This document shows positions 8,186-16,235 of a stretch of 64,000 bases of DNA, piece after piece. Position numbers and translations under genes: made by a program. The stretch is from an uncultured Erythrobacter sp. (GTDB lineage Bacteria > Pseudomonadota > Alphaproteobacteria > Sphingomonadales > Sphingomonadaceae), in assembly GCA_947488085.1 (NCBI GenBank), contig CANKYI010000001.1, forward strand, positions 2,861,928 through 2,925,927, read 5' to 3'. Below the pieces are notes generated by a model. That model did no database searches. It saw only the letters and a program-made list of their open reading frames with translations, and had not been told where the DNA came from. Each line of letters opens with the position of its first letter. Positions within the stretch are counted from its first letter, which is position 1.

Positions 8186-9349
8186 TCAAGCTTCGATTTT
8201 GAGGAGCTTGATCGCATTTGAATCGAGTACTTGGCCACCAATCCGCTTGGTGGCGTAAAAGTGGACGAAAGGCTTGTTTGAGAACGGGTCGCGCAATACG
8301 CGGGTCGCGCTGTGTTCTGCGATCAGATAGCCGTGACGGAAGTTGCCAAATGCGATCGGGAAATCACCCGCTGCGACATCGGGCATGTCTTCGGCTTCAA
8401 CCACTGGGTAACCGAGCAAACGATCAGGTTGGCCCTCAACCATGCCCGGCTGCCACAAGAATGCGCCATCAGCGGTCTTGAGCTTGCGGACCGTCGCAAG
8501 GGTGGCTGAATTCATAACAAAGCTGGCGCCTTGGCGATGGCTCGACTTAAGCGAATGGATCAGATCGATCAGTTTCGCCTCAGGTGCAGAATCGAAGCCA
8601 TCCGTGTCGCCAGAACCAATATATTGCAGCTGCCCAAATGCGCGAACGCCGTCTTCTGCAGTGCTGTTGGCAGCGCTCAGGAAGCCTTCTGGTTGGTTTG
8701 AGCCAGTACCATTGACGAATGCGGTGCCTTCAGAGCGTGCAAACTCGATGGCAATTTCATTGGCGAGCCAAGTTTCGAGATTGAAGGCGGCATCGTCGAG
8801 CATAGACTGGCTGGCGGCAGGGTTTGCGTAAAGGTCGCCCGATGGCGGCGCGATTTCAGCAAAATTGGGCGTGTCAGTCTCAGGGCGAGCAGCGGTTTCG
8901 CTGACCCAACCTGACGCCGTTCCACCGGTCGAAACCAGTTTGCGATAACCCGATGTGCCGGTTTGCACGACCTGAGCGATGGAGCGGATCGGGCTGATCT
9001 CGACCAGCTCGCTTGCAATGATCGCATCGATTTGACGAGGGACTGCAAAGCCACCATCCGAAGGCGCAGCGCCATTGATCGACTTCACTTCGGTTTCGCG
9101 GCCACGACGCAGATAGCCATCAACGAAGCCTTTGACTTCCTCGCTGCTGACGGGCGCTCCGCCGATTACTGGGCGTGATGCTGCGCGCGAGACCTTGTCG
9201 AGACGCGCTTTGACCTCGTCAACATCGCTGCGCAGGACTTTGATATCCGCTTCCGATTGGTCTTGGCGTGCAACGATATCAAAGCTTTGTTCCATCGGAT
9301 CAGCGGGCGTTGCCGACGGTGCAGTGGGTACAGGGATCGTGATGTCCAT
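8186..9349 (-). CDS. GTA major capsid protein, HK97 fold (gp5-like)
   Basis: 387-aa HK97-type major capsid protein. The N-terminal ~95 residues are a helical delta/scaffold domain (VARQDQSEADIKVLRSDVDE) expected to be removed by the prohead protease; the mature shell domain begins near GGAPVSSEEVKGFVDGYLRR and includes GTSGYRKLVSTGG, ASGWVSETAARPETDTP and the E-loop/A-domain region. The ATG at 9349 is preferred (MDITIPVPTAP); an ATG 27 bp upstream abuts the T-run of a terminator-like hairpin. The shell protein is needed in hundreds of copies, and its cistron is flanked by hairpins on both sides. Confidence 0.92.
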   Translation of the reverse strand: MDITIPVPTAPSATPADPMEQSFDIVARQDQSEADIKVLRSDVDEVKARLDKVSRAASRPVIGGAPVSSEEVKGFVDGYLRRGRETEVKSINGAAPSDGGFAVPRQIDAIIASELVEISPIRSIAQVVQTGTSGYRKLVSTGGTASGWVSETAARPETDTPNFAEIAPPSGDLYANPAASQSMLDDAAFNLETWLANEIAIEFARSEGTAFVNGTGSNQPEGFLSAANSTAEDGVRAFGQLQYIGSGDTDGFDSAPEAKLIDLIHSLKSSHRQGASFVMNSATLATVRKLKTADGAFLWQPGMVEGQPDRLLGYPVVEAEDMPDVAAGDFPIAFGNFRHGYLIAEHSATRVLRDPFSNKPFVHFYATKRIGGQVLDSNAIKLLKIEA

Positions 9350-9377
9350 GGGGTAATAGGCCTTTCTTTTGGGCATG

Positions 9378-9402
9378 AAAAAGGCCGCCCCTAATGGCGG
9401 CC
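9378..9402 (-). terminator. Intrinsic terminator-like hairpin just before the capsid gene
   Basis: Minus-strand GGCCGCC, loop ATTAGG, GGCGGCC, then TTTTT. Perfect 7-bp GC stem with an immediate T-run, the classic form of a Rho-independent terminator. It lies between the protease stop (9427) and the capsid start (9349), inside the GTA operon, so it must be read through, processed or bypassed by a separate start. Confidence 0.8.
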
Positions 9403-9426
9403 CGGCGGGGGTTAGATTGTCTTTCG

Positions 9427-9840
9427 TTAGGCGACGAAATGCACCCGCGCTCCATGTTGGAGCGGATGAGTGACAAGGCTCACTTCAAACAAGTCAATAG
9501 CGAGAAGTTCGCGCCCGGATGTGGAACGATGTGCCTCACGCGCACGGTAGCCAAAGCTAAGACCGTTGACATTTCGGTCTCGTAACATTGATGCAGCGCG
9601 GCTGGTCGAACGGTCGATCTGACCTATGACGCGCAGTCCTCGATCATCCTCGACCATGCTTTCGATCCAGCCAATGGTTTGGTCTGGGCGGTGCTGCCAA
9701 AGCAATGGCAAGGGTTCGCAGCGCTCAGCAATGGTATTTGCAAATGCGCCTTTGCGGATAGTGTCACGCGCAGCGTCGGGGATGTTGAACAAGCCTGCGT
9801 AGCCTGCAAATCGCAACCGGTCGCTATATTCGATTGTCAT
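9427..9840 (-). CDS. GTA prohead protease, HK97 family (gp4-like)
   Basis: 137-aa HK97-type prohead serine protease that trims the capsid protein during head maturation. Starts MTIEYSDRLRFAGYAGLFN; catalytic His50 in PLLWQHRPDQTIG and Ser95 in NVNGLSFGYRAR, both at the expected spacing. The start overlaps the portal stop by 4 bp (ATGA). Shorter than many phage versions but like GTA gp4. Confidence 0.9.
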   Translation of the reverse strand: MTIEYSDRLRFAGYAGLFNIPDAARDTIRKGAFANTIAERCEPLPLLWQHRPDQTIGWIESMVEDDRGLRVIGQIDRSTSRAASMLRDRNVNGLSFGYRAREAHRSTSGRELLAIDLFEVSLVTHPLQHGARVHFVA

Positions 9841-10991
9841 TGCGCTTCCTCGGTTGGAAAGCCCAGCAAGCCGCGCTTCTCAGCTCGGCTTAGGAACTCT
9901 GCATCGGAAACCTGCTTCCAGAGACGTTCACGATCCTCTGAAAGGGCGGTAATACGATCCAGTTCCACCGAAATTGAAGCGTTTGGAAACCAAGGGGAAA
10001 GTCCTTCTTGCAGCGCTGAGAATAGCTTCTCCGTCAGCGGCAAAAGCGTCAGTCGCCAAAGCGCCCTGTTAGCTTCGCGGTAGTTCGAATATGTGTTGTC
10101 CCCCGGCAAACCAAGCAGCATCGGAGGTACCCCGAAGGCCAGTGCAATTTCGCGCGCTGCCGCGCTCTTAAGGGTAGCAAAATCCATGTCGGCGGGTGAC
10201 ATTGCAATCCGCTGCCACTTAAGCCCACCATCAAGTAGCATCGGTCGCCCCGCGTTGGCCGAACCAGAAAACGCAGTCTCCAGCTCACATTTTAGGCGCT
10301 CAAATTGATCATGCGTCAAGCCCGCTCCGTCGCCGGTCTCATAAACTAGTGCGCCAGATGGTCGTGCGGCATTTTCCAGCAAAGCACGGTTCCACTCCGA
10401 CGCCGCATTGTGGATTGCCACCGCTTGCTGTGCGGCTGCGAGTGCACTTGCGCCAAGATGGTCATCAAGCGGATGCATCGTCTTGATCTGAACAATGTTT
10501 GGCCAGCCATCCTCATCTTCGATGGGGATCACAATTGGTTCGCCAAGTACCGAATATTCATAAGCGCTTGGCCAACCATCTGAGCCCGCGACGACTTTCA
10601 CACGGTCCGGCCGGAGGGCAAATAATTCAACCGGCCGGTTACTCGCATCCTTTATGATCTGCACATAGCCATTGCCATGCAAAAGAATGTGCGCGGCAAG
10701 CGTTTCGAGCAAAGATTGTCCTGCGCTAGTTGCAGTGACCAACGCTGCGACTTCGCCGTCAGAACTCGCCATAGGTGCTTGACCCACACCTTCTGCGACA
10801 ATCCGGACAGCGCGTTGGGCAATTGGATTGCCAAGAAAGCCTTCGCGCACCGACCGGTTGTATTCGTACGGTCGGCCAGCGGATTGCTGAGCGAAAGCTG
10901 GGGGCCATCCTTGCATGGTTGCCGGTGCCAAGGGCAAACGGTTTTCCTCCCCGCCCTTGAATGCGGAGAACAGCGTATCAAGCAATGCCAT
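9837..10991 (-). CDS. GTA portal protein, HK97 family (gp3-like)
   Basis: 384-aa phage portal protein forming the dodecameric ring through which DNA enters the head. The ATG at 10991 has AAAGGA six nt upstream (AAAGGAATTGCAATG); an upstream in-frame codon would overlap the terminase gene and lacks an RBS. Hallmarks: NRSVREGFLGNPIAQRAVRI near the N-terminus, the LLHGNGYVQI segment, and IALAFGVPPMLLGLPGDNTY followed by YREANRALWRLTLLP. Lies 25 bp after the large terminase. Confidence 0.92.
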   Translation of the reverse strand: MALLDTLFSAFKGGEENRLPLAPATMQGWPPAFAQQSAGRPYEYNRSVREGFLGNPIAQRAVRIVAEGVGQAPMASSDGEVAALVTATSAGQSLLETLAAHILLHGNGYVQIIKDASNRPVELFALRPDRVKVVAGSDGWPSAYEYSVLGEPIVIPIEDEDGWPNIVQIKTMHPLDDHLGASALAAAQQAVAIHNAASEWNRALLENAARPSGALVYETGDGAGLTHDQFERLKCELETAFSGSANAGRPMLLDGGLKWQRIAMSPADMDFATLKSAAAREIALAFGVPPMLLGLPGDNTYSNYREANRALWRLTLLPLTEKLFSALQEGLSPWFPNASISVELDRITALSEDRERLWKQVSDAEFLSRAEKRGLLGFPTEEAQ

Positions 10992-11016
10992 TGCAATTCC
11001 TTTGTGAATGGCGGCG

Positions 11017-12345
11017 TCAGATTGGACGCACGCGAGGGTTGGCTGCGGTGCCAAACATCAGTTCATGAATTGCCCAAACTAGGGCATCTGCGCGGTCGGG
11101 ACTGCGGCCAGGACCAGCATATTCACCGCCGACCAACAGGCCGCACATTTGGTCCTCAAGCTGCGGGAAATGCCCGCAATGCCGGACGCGCTTTGAAGAA
11201 TATAGTGCTGCAACCGGCTCCGCACGGGCGACTTTGCCACGGCTGGCATGGACCAGTTTGACTGGCAAAACACTATCGGCAGCTCGCAAAACGCTTTCGA
11301 CCATCGCTCCGCCTTGGTTGGCTTCGGCTACCACTCGATCCGCTTCCCAATGCTTTGCGGCATCAGCGACCTGTCTTGCCCATTGATCCGGTTGAGCGCG
11401 TGCGATTGAACAATCGGCAAGCACGTTTGCTGTCCCGTCTTCGCCTAATCCAACAGCAATAATTCCGCATTCGTCGCCAGTGGCTGAAGCGGGTGGATCG
11501 ACCGCGATTACAATCCTGCGGTATGTTTGCTTTGCGGTATTTTCGCGCGCTTCTTCTAGCATAGCACGCGTCCACAAAGCGCCTTCGATATCGAGCAGCA
11601 TCTCGCCTGCAATTTCCTGCCGCGCGAGCTGACTGCCAGCGAATTCCAATTCGATCGCAGTCAAGAAGCGCTTCGGCAGATTGGCAGCGTTATCGTAGGT
11701 CGATCCGCGCGTGACCACTGCGCCGCCATCTTGCTCCTGTTCGAGCAATCGTTGCACTAGCGGAACAGCGCGCGGCGTGGTCGTTACCGCGACTCGTGGG
11801 TCTTCGCCCAGCCGAAGCCCCATGAGCAGATTGTCCCAAGTGCGCGTCGCTCGTTGATGTGAAAGTGGCCATTTACCTATTTCATCGCACCATGCGTGGC
11901 TGTGCTGAGGGCCACGAAGGCTTTCCGGCTCAGCGGCAGAATAAAGCTGCGCCTGCGCCCCGTTGGGAAAGCGTATCCGCCTAAGTGAGGTTTCAAAGAT
12001 CGGCTGACGATCGGGCGGCGAGCAGGCAAGCAAGCCGCTTTCTCCTTCCACCATCACGGATCGCGCTTCTGACAGAGAAGATGAGATAAGCGCGATCCGG
12101 GCCGCGCTGTTGCTTTCGGCGATCATTCGAACCCATTCGGCACCCGCCCGTGTTTTGCCAAAGCCGCGTCCGCCGAGGATCAACCAGCTGCGCCAGTTTC
12201 CTGCTGGGGGCAATTGTGAGGTGCGTGCCAACATTTCCCAGTGATATGGAAATTCGTTCCGCTCTTCCTGATTGAGTGCAGCTGCTACCCTTTGTCGAAC
12301 CTCGGCTTGCTCATCGGCAAGCCAATTAAGGAAGTTCTCCGTCAT
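11017..12345 (-). CDS. GTA large terminase subunit (gp2-like)
   Basis: 442-aa DNA packaging motor. N-terminal ATPase: Walker A GGRGFGKT at residues 58-65 and Walker B acidic pair in AWCDEIGKW (Asp154, Glu155), then the coupling motif TTTPRAVP. C-terminal RNase-H-like nuclease: VDPPASATGDECGI near 286, VAEANQGG near 350 and PDRADALVWA near 420 supply the acidic metal ligands. The start overlaps the small-terminase stop by 4 bp. RcGTA-type terminases package headfuls of host DNA rather than their own genome; that this one does so is inference from cluster identity. Confidence 0.93.
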   Translation of the reverse strand: MTENFLNWLADEQAEVRQRVAAALNQEERNEFPYHWEMLARTSQLPPAGNWRSWLILGGRGFGKTRAGAEWVRMIAESNSAARIALISSSLSEARSVMVEGESGLLACSPPDRQPIFETSLRRIRFPNGAQAQLYSAAEPESLRGPQHSHAWCDEIGKWPLSHQRATRTWDNLLMGLRLGEDPRVAVTTTPRAVPLVQRLLEQEQDGGAVVTRGSTYDNAANLPKRFLTAIELEFAGSQLARQEIAGEMLLDIEGALWTRAMLEEARENTAKQTYRRIVIAVDPPASATGDECGIIAVGLGEDGTANVLADCSIARAQPDQWARQVADAAKHWEADRVVAEANQGGAMVESVLRAADSVLPVKLVHASRGKVARAEPVAALYSSKRVRHCGHFPQLEDQMCGLLVGGEYAGPGRSPDRADALVWAIHELMFGTAANPRVRPI

Positions 12346-12824
12346 CGCTTGTTGTTGGCAGGAGGGTTCGCCCGTTTTTCGAGGCGCACCTGTGCGCGGA
12401 TTGCATCAACCTTCCGGTCGATTGAAGCCCGCACTTCCGCGGCACTTACATTGCGTTGCACCGATTGCGCTTGAGCTGCATTGTCGCGGTGCGCGCTCAA
12501 CAACCTGATGGCATTGGCGAAATCGTATTTGTCGCCGCCTTCGGTTTGAAGTTCACCGTCGCGCAACCTGCGCAACACTTCCATTTCCAGATGGACGTAT
12601 CCTTCCCATAAGGCGGTAAGCCATTGGCGTGCAAATTCTGGCTCTTCACGGCGCACCTTATAAGCGTGGCTGGTGCTTACGTTCGCGATGCTTGCGGACT
12701 CTGAAACATTCGATGTTTCTCCGAGTCGATCGAGGAACTTGCGCCGCCAATGGCGATTGAGGCGCGGTGACTTGCGTGGTTTGTTTTCGTGCGTGTCCTT
12801 CGCGACTTTGCGTTGTGTGGCCAT
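12342..12824 (-). CDS. GTA small terminase-like DNA-binding protein (gp1-like)
   Basis: 160-aa basic protein, first gene of the GTA operon. Residues ~28-60 form a helix-turn-helix (FLDRLGETSNVSESASIANV then STSHAYKVRREEPEFARQW), as in small terminase subunits and gp1 of GTAs; the rest is helical (GYVHLEMEVLRRLRDGE) with a basic tail. RBS AGGAG lies 9 nt before the ATG but can pair with CTCC just upstream. The only promoter-proximal DNA it retains is 112 bp long before a transposon begins. Confidence 0.82.
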   Translation of the reverse strand: MATQRKVAKDTHENKPRKSPRLNRHWRRKFLDRLGETSNVSESASIANVSTSHAYKVRREEPEFARQWLTALWEGYVHLEMEVLRRLRDGELQTEGGDKYDFANAIRLLSAHRDNAAQAQSVQRNVSAAEVRASIDRKVDAIRAQVRLEKRANPPANNKR

Positions 12825-12849
12825 GATCAGTCTCCTGTTCGGAGCAAAG

Positions 12850-12883
12850 AAAAGGCGACGCTTCCGTGATTGGAAGGTCGCCT
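12850..12883 (-). terminator. Terminator-like hairpin in the GTA operon leader
   Basis: Minus strand: AGGCGAC then CTTCC pairs, with a single bulged G, to GGAAG then GTCGCCT across a short loop, followed by TTTTCTTT. Stem of 12 bp with T-run. It ends about 25 nt before the first GTA start codon, so it is either the end of something upstream or an attenuator of the operon. Confidence 0.7.
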
Positions 12884-12936
12884 GATGCGGTCACGCCAGC
12901 CCGTCTTGGGGCGAATCGCTTTTTCTCGATGCTGCC

Positions 12937-12944
12937 CTCTACTA
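12937..12944. repeat. Target-site duplication, left copy (CTCTACTA)
   Basis: 8-bp direct repeat immediately outside the left transposon end; an identical copy follows the right end. IS1595-family elements typically duplicate 8 bp. Confidence 0.9.
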
Positions 12945-12969
12945 GGCGATTATGTCTTTTACAAACCCG
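12945..12969 (+). repeat. Left terminal inverted repeat of the transposon
   Basis: Begins GGCGATTATGTC and continues TTTTACAAACCCG. Compared with the right end read on the other strand, 21 of 25 positions match; the four differences lie in the central positions 8-13. Confidence 0.88.
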
Positions 12970-13109
12970 AGCGAATGGCGCGGGAAAGTCAACAGCCTAG
13001 CAATCAAATTAACGGGTTTTGAAGGCGTTTCGTCGTTGCGATTCGCCCATCATGTGCATTGCTATAAGCCGAGCGTGACACTGTAGGAAAATGGTTTTTG
13101 CCAAATGGG

Positions 13110-13799
13110 TTAGATTGAGGCCCATATCGCTGCAATGTTCTGGCAGGTATCTTCAATGTCTTTGAGACGCGCTTTAGTTGCTTTAACCCCTTCGAAGACT
13201 TGACCGCTGCCGACGTCGAAAACCTGACAGTAAGCAGGATAAACGGCCTCCTCTGATGTGGCGATGTGCCTGCGGCAATATTCTTGTACTGCGGCCGACA
13301 CGAAGCCAGCGGTTTCTTCGGTCATACAAAAGCCCTTGGGGAAGTGCAGTTTGACGCACCCGATTACAGGCTTCCCCTTGACCGTCCCTCGCAAGATGAT
13401 TTCAGGGCGCACAGAGATTTCTACGCCATGATAAGTTAATTTGGGTGGACTATGCTCACCAAGGCTTGGCTCTGCGCTCTTAAAATCAAAATCATCAAGC
13501 ATACTAAGGAAGCGTTCCATCGCTTCTATATTTGCGTTCAATCGGCGCTGCGTCCCAACTGATGTTGGAGCTTGCTGTGCGATGATAGCTATCTGGTTGT
13601 CGATGCCGTCGGTACTGAGCTGGTCAGACGCGAGGTACTGAGACACAGCTTCCGCAGCCTCACGATGGTACATGCCCATGTTGAAATCTTCGTCCGGGTA
13701 TTTCCGATCTTTTAATAGCTTCCGCTGCCGCGCTGCTTTGGAAACCATATATTCAGCAAGCTTGTTTACAGAGATTCGCGGTTGTTTTAATGTTGACAC
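13110..13799 (-). CDS. Transposon passenger gene, 229-aa protein of unknown function
   Basis: Not recognised with confidence. Helical N-terminus (ISVNKLAEYMVSKAARQRKL), then a mixed alpha/beta C-terminal half with ISVRPEIILRGTVKGKPVIG followed by CVKLHFPKGF. The order of a PE pair, a beta hairpin and a VKLHF strand recalls PD-(D/E)XK nuclease-like folds, but the acidic residue expected before the lysine is not evident, so a nuclease role is only a guess. GTG start with GGGGTGA just upstream. Divergent from the 82-aa gene, with only 23 bp between their starts. Confidence 0.75.
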   Translation of the reverse strand: MSTLKQPRISVNKLAEYMVSKAARQRKLLKDRKYPDEDFNMGMYHREAAEAVSQYLASDQLSTDGIDNQIAIIAQQAPTSVGTQRRLNANIEAMERFLSMLDDFDFKSAEPSLGEHSPPKLTYHGVEISVRPEIILRGTVKGKPVIGCVKLHFPKGFCMTEETAGFVSAAVQEYCRRHIATSEEAVYPAYCQVFDVGSGQVFEGVKATKARLKDIEDTCQNIAAIWASI

Positions 13800-13822
13800 A
13801 GGTCACCCCACGGGAAAAAACT

Positions 13823-14071
13823 ATGAGTTTTCAGGCAGTTGCAAAATCGACAAATCGACATAGTCTTGTCATTGGTGAGATTACAGCCGCAGAAGCGGAG
13901 TTGGCCAAGCATGAAAACCCATTTATCGACGGAAAAGGACTTTACCTAATTTCTGTTGATAGTGAAGTAGAGGCGGGAATTGGAAGCGTATTAGCGAAGT
14001 TCACGTCAGAAGATGCTGCGTATGAGCTGGCTCGCTTCTTTAGGGCGAGCGGCAAAATGGAAGCTGCTTAG
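13823..14071 (+). CDS. Transposon passenger gene, 82-aa protein of unknown function
   Basis: Small soluble protein, not recognised. The ATG at 13823 follows GGGAAAA and is preferred to an in-frame ATG at 13790, which has no RBS. Sequence features: ITAAEAELAKHENPFIDGKG, then GLYLISVDSEVEAGIG and a C-terminal helix (SEDAAYELARFFRASGK). Its stop TAG overlaps the stop of the opposing 48-aa gene by 4 bp. Base composition is AT-richer than neighbouring chromosomal genes. Confidence 0.65.
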   Translation: MSFQAVAKSTNRHSLVIGEITAAEAELAKHENPFIDGKGLYLISVDSEVEAGIGSVLAKFTSEDAAYELARFFRASGKMEAA

Positions 14072-14214
14072 TCAGTCTTAACCGGCTTCGCGAGTTTTTC
14101 TAACTTCTCGCTGAATCGCTTTTCGTCGTCGTCACACTCTAGCTGGTGCGCAGCGTCTTTGAACTTGTCGAGTTGACTCTTGGCCTTGGTTTCGTCCTTT
14201 TGCTCGGATGACAT
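14068..14214 (-). CDS. Transposon passenger gene, 48-aa charged protein
   Basis: Short ORF: begins MSSEQKDETKAKSQLDKFKD, has the acidic patch ECDDDEKRF and ends KLEKLAKPVKTD. A good RBS (GGGAG, 8 nt before the ATG) supports translation. It resembles small conserved alphaproteobacterial proteins of the pattern DKF-AA-ELE-DDDE-F that I have seen annotated as hypothetical; no function known to me. Its start codon lies within 7 bp of the divergent DUF3800 start, and its stop overlaps the 82-aa gene's stop, so it is fully packed between its neighbours. Confidence 0.7.
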   Translation of the reverse strand: MSSEQKDETKAKSQLDKFKDAAHQLECDDDEKRFSEKLEKLAKPVKTD

Positions 14215-15026
14215 TAGCTAAACTCCCTGACTGCGGCCTTATTACTTTTTATGCCGACGAATCCGACGACAAGCAAACTTACGTAATTTCTTGTGTTGCT
14301 GTTCCGACGCTCGGCGCGACGGTAGCAGATTGCCCTGTTGAATGGGATGGTTGCTTTGAAAAGGCCAAGGCATGGCGAGCTTCGCTTAGAGATGAGTTTG
14401 GAATTCCAGTTCGCAAGGAGTTAAAGGGGTCTAAGCTGGCAACTGGTCGCAATTCTTATCAGCCGAGAGGCGCGCGGCTACACGGAGAAAGGGCAATCGA
14501 AGCCTATGCCCACGCCCTAAAGACCCTAGACTTTCTGCCAAGCGGGTCTGTCTTTTCGGTTTGCTGTGAAAAGGACTATCGGCTTTACGGGCAGCGGCGG
14601 CTGGAGGCGGTTCTTTACGCGATGTTTCAGCGGATGCAGCGTAAATGTGAGTTTGAGCGCAAAGCAGCATTGTTATTCTTTGATGAGGGGCATGGGGAAT
14701 ATCGACGCCTTTACCGCAAGGCTAAGAAGCATCTGCCAACTGGTTCTCAGCAAGGAAGCTGGGCGGGCGGCAACACCTCAAAGAGCATTCCACTATCTAA
14801 TGTTCTAAAAGACGCGAATTTCAAAGATTCAAAGCAGTCTTTGTTTATCCAAATCGCCGATCTTGTGGCCTATGCGACGCTAAAGAAAATCCGCAAAGAA
14901 CACGGGCGGCTGTCAGATCGCGAGAAGAGCCATTTTGTGGGGCTTTTGCACGATCAAATCCCTAAGCGAATACTAAACACACGCGTCGACCATGCGACAT
15001 ATGACGGGATCAAGCGGCTAAAATAA
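14208..15026 (+). CDS. DUF3800 domain protein (transposon passenger)
   Basis: 272-aa DUF3800 protein, a family with a predicted RNase-H-like fold, common on phages, plasmids and defence islands; biochemical role unknown. Signature elements: ITFYADESDDKQTYVISCVA near the N-terminus with the Asp-Glu pair at 17-18, LLFFDEGHGEY near residue 157 and SLFIQIADLVAYATLKK near 222. No Shine-Dalgarno is visible before the ATG and no alternative start exists before the conserved ADES motif, so initiation may be weak or leaderless. Followed by a hairpin at 15025-15054. Confidence 0.85.
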   Translation: MTLAKLPDCGLITFYADESDDKQTYVISCVAVPTLGATVADCPVEWDGCFEKAKAWRASLRDEFGIPVRKELKGSKLATGRNSYQPRGARLHGERAIEAYAHALKTLDFLPSGSVFSVCCEKDYRLYGQRRLEAVLYAMFQRMQRKCEFERKAALLFFDEGHGEYRRLYRKAKKHLPTGSQQGSWAGGNTSKSIPLSNVLKDANFKDSKQSLFIQIADLVAYATLKKIRKEHGRLSDREKSHFVGLLHDQIPKRILNTRVDHATYDGIKRLK

Positions 15027-15054
15027 ACGGCCCGATGTTTCCATCGAGCCGTTT
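15025..15054 (+). terminator. Hairpin after the DUF3800 gene
   Basis: AAACGGC-CGATG pairs with CATCG-GCCGTTT with one internal C/A mismatch and a 4-nt TTTC loop, starting inside the DUF3800 stop codon. No separate T-run follows; the 3' arm itself ends GTTT. Could terminate transcription from either direction. Confidence 0.6.
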
Positions 15055-15220
15055 AAGCAGGTGCACTCCATACCTTAGGGCACAGTCGCAACCAGCAACA
15101 TTTTAATACCCTGCGCCGGCATAAAAGTCAAGAGAATCAGAGTCTTGCTAAGCCCTTGTTTTGAATCGCTATTTCCACCGCTTGTTACGATATAGCTCAA
15201 AACCCGGCAACCAAAGCTGC

Positions 15221-16195
15221 TCAGAACGCTTGGGAGCTTGCGTTAGGCCCTTCATAGGTGAGCCGCTTACCAACGATGCCAGCGACCGCATTTGCGCTTC
15301 GCGTACGGTCATCTACGCCGTTCGCAGTGCGGTTGTTGTAGCGGAACTCGAACTCCGCCAGATACCGGTGCAAGTGATGCTCTTGGCAGTGTTGATACAC
15401 GCCACGCATACCGCGCTTAAAGATCGAGAACGCACCCTCAACCGTGTTCGTGTGAATGGTGCGATCTTCCATGTTCACATATTCAAAACGGGCATGTGTG
15501 GTTGTGTTGTGCTCTTTGAAGCGGCGACCAATCTTCCTGTACATGGTGGCTTCGTCCGTCATCAGGCGAGCTTCGCGGTGAATGTTGTCCAACACGATTG
15601 GATGAATGTTATCGGCATTGGCACGGTCAACGTGAAACCATTTGCTTTGGCCGCTATCGCGGTCAACTAGAGCAACAACGCAATGTTTGTGGGCGTAGCC
15701 GCGATAGGTCGCCACATCGCGCTTGTAGCCGGTATATGTCTCGTCCACTTCAACAGCGCCACCCTCAGTGCCGAACGGCTGCGCAAGGTCGCCAGAGCGC
15801 ATTGCTTCACGGATACGGTGCATCAAGAACCACGCGCTCTTGTACGTTATTTCCAGAACGCGGTGCATTTGGTGGGCGCTAATGCCCTTCTTGCTGGAAA
15901 CTATTAGGTGAACGGCTTGCAGCATCTTGTGTAGAGGAATGCGCGCGTGTTCGAACACAGTGCCAACCTTGGCAGTGAACTGCTTGCGGCACTCACCGCA
16001 CTTTTTTAGGCCGTGACGGACTTTGCCTTCCGGATGCTTCTTAGATGGCTTAGAGCGAACGCCTGACAGGTCGTACACGCGGCCATCAACAACGCCGCAA
16101 TGTGGGCATACAGTTCCATTCGCCCATACAATGCTCTCAAGGTATTCGAATGCCTTGGCTTCATCGTGGAAATAAGGGCTGGATAGTACCGACAT
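15221..16195 (-). CDS. IS1595 family (ISXO2-like) DDE transposase
   Basis: 324 aa, intact. N-terminal zinc ribbon: VCPHCGVVDGRVYDLSG and later KKCGECRKQFTAKVGT. Then the ISXO2-like DDE domain: EVDETYTGYKRD (first Asp), RLMTDEATMYRKIG (second Asp) and HTNTVEGAFSIFKRGMRG (Glu, as in the family's N-x-V-E pattern). Ends with the family-typical KRLTYEGPNAS. Start ATG has AAGGA 12 nt upstream. It reads toward the cargo, and the right inverted repeat lies 40 bp upstream of its start. Confidence 0.93.
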   Translation of the reverse strand: MSVLSSPYFHDEAKAFEYLESIVWANGTVCPHCGVVDGRVYDLSGVRSKPSKKHPEGKVRHGLKKCGECRKQFTAKVGTVFEHARIPLHKMLQAVHLIVSSKKGISAHQMHRVLEITYKSAWFLMHRIREAMRSGDLAQPFGTEGGAVEVDETYTGYKRDVATYRGYAHKHCVVALVDRDSGQSKWFHVDRANADNIHPIVLDNIHREARLMTDEATMYRKIGRRFKEHNTTTHARFEYVNMEDRTIHTNTVEGAFSIFKRGMRGVYQHCQEHHLHRYLAEFEFRYNNRTANGVDDRTRSANAVAGIVGKRLTYEGPNASSQAF

Positions 16196-16235
16196 GGTTC
16201 ATTGTTCCTTCCCCCATTTTTATAGGGAAAAGTGC

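Noticed and set aside
1..12824. Ordinary prophage
   Set aside because: No integrase, replication, repressor or lysis genes are present, the tape measure is only 192 aa, and gene order and families match RcGTA gp1-gp15.
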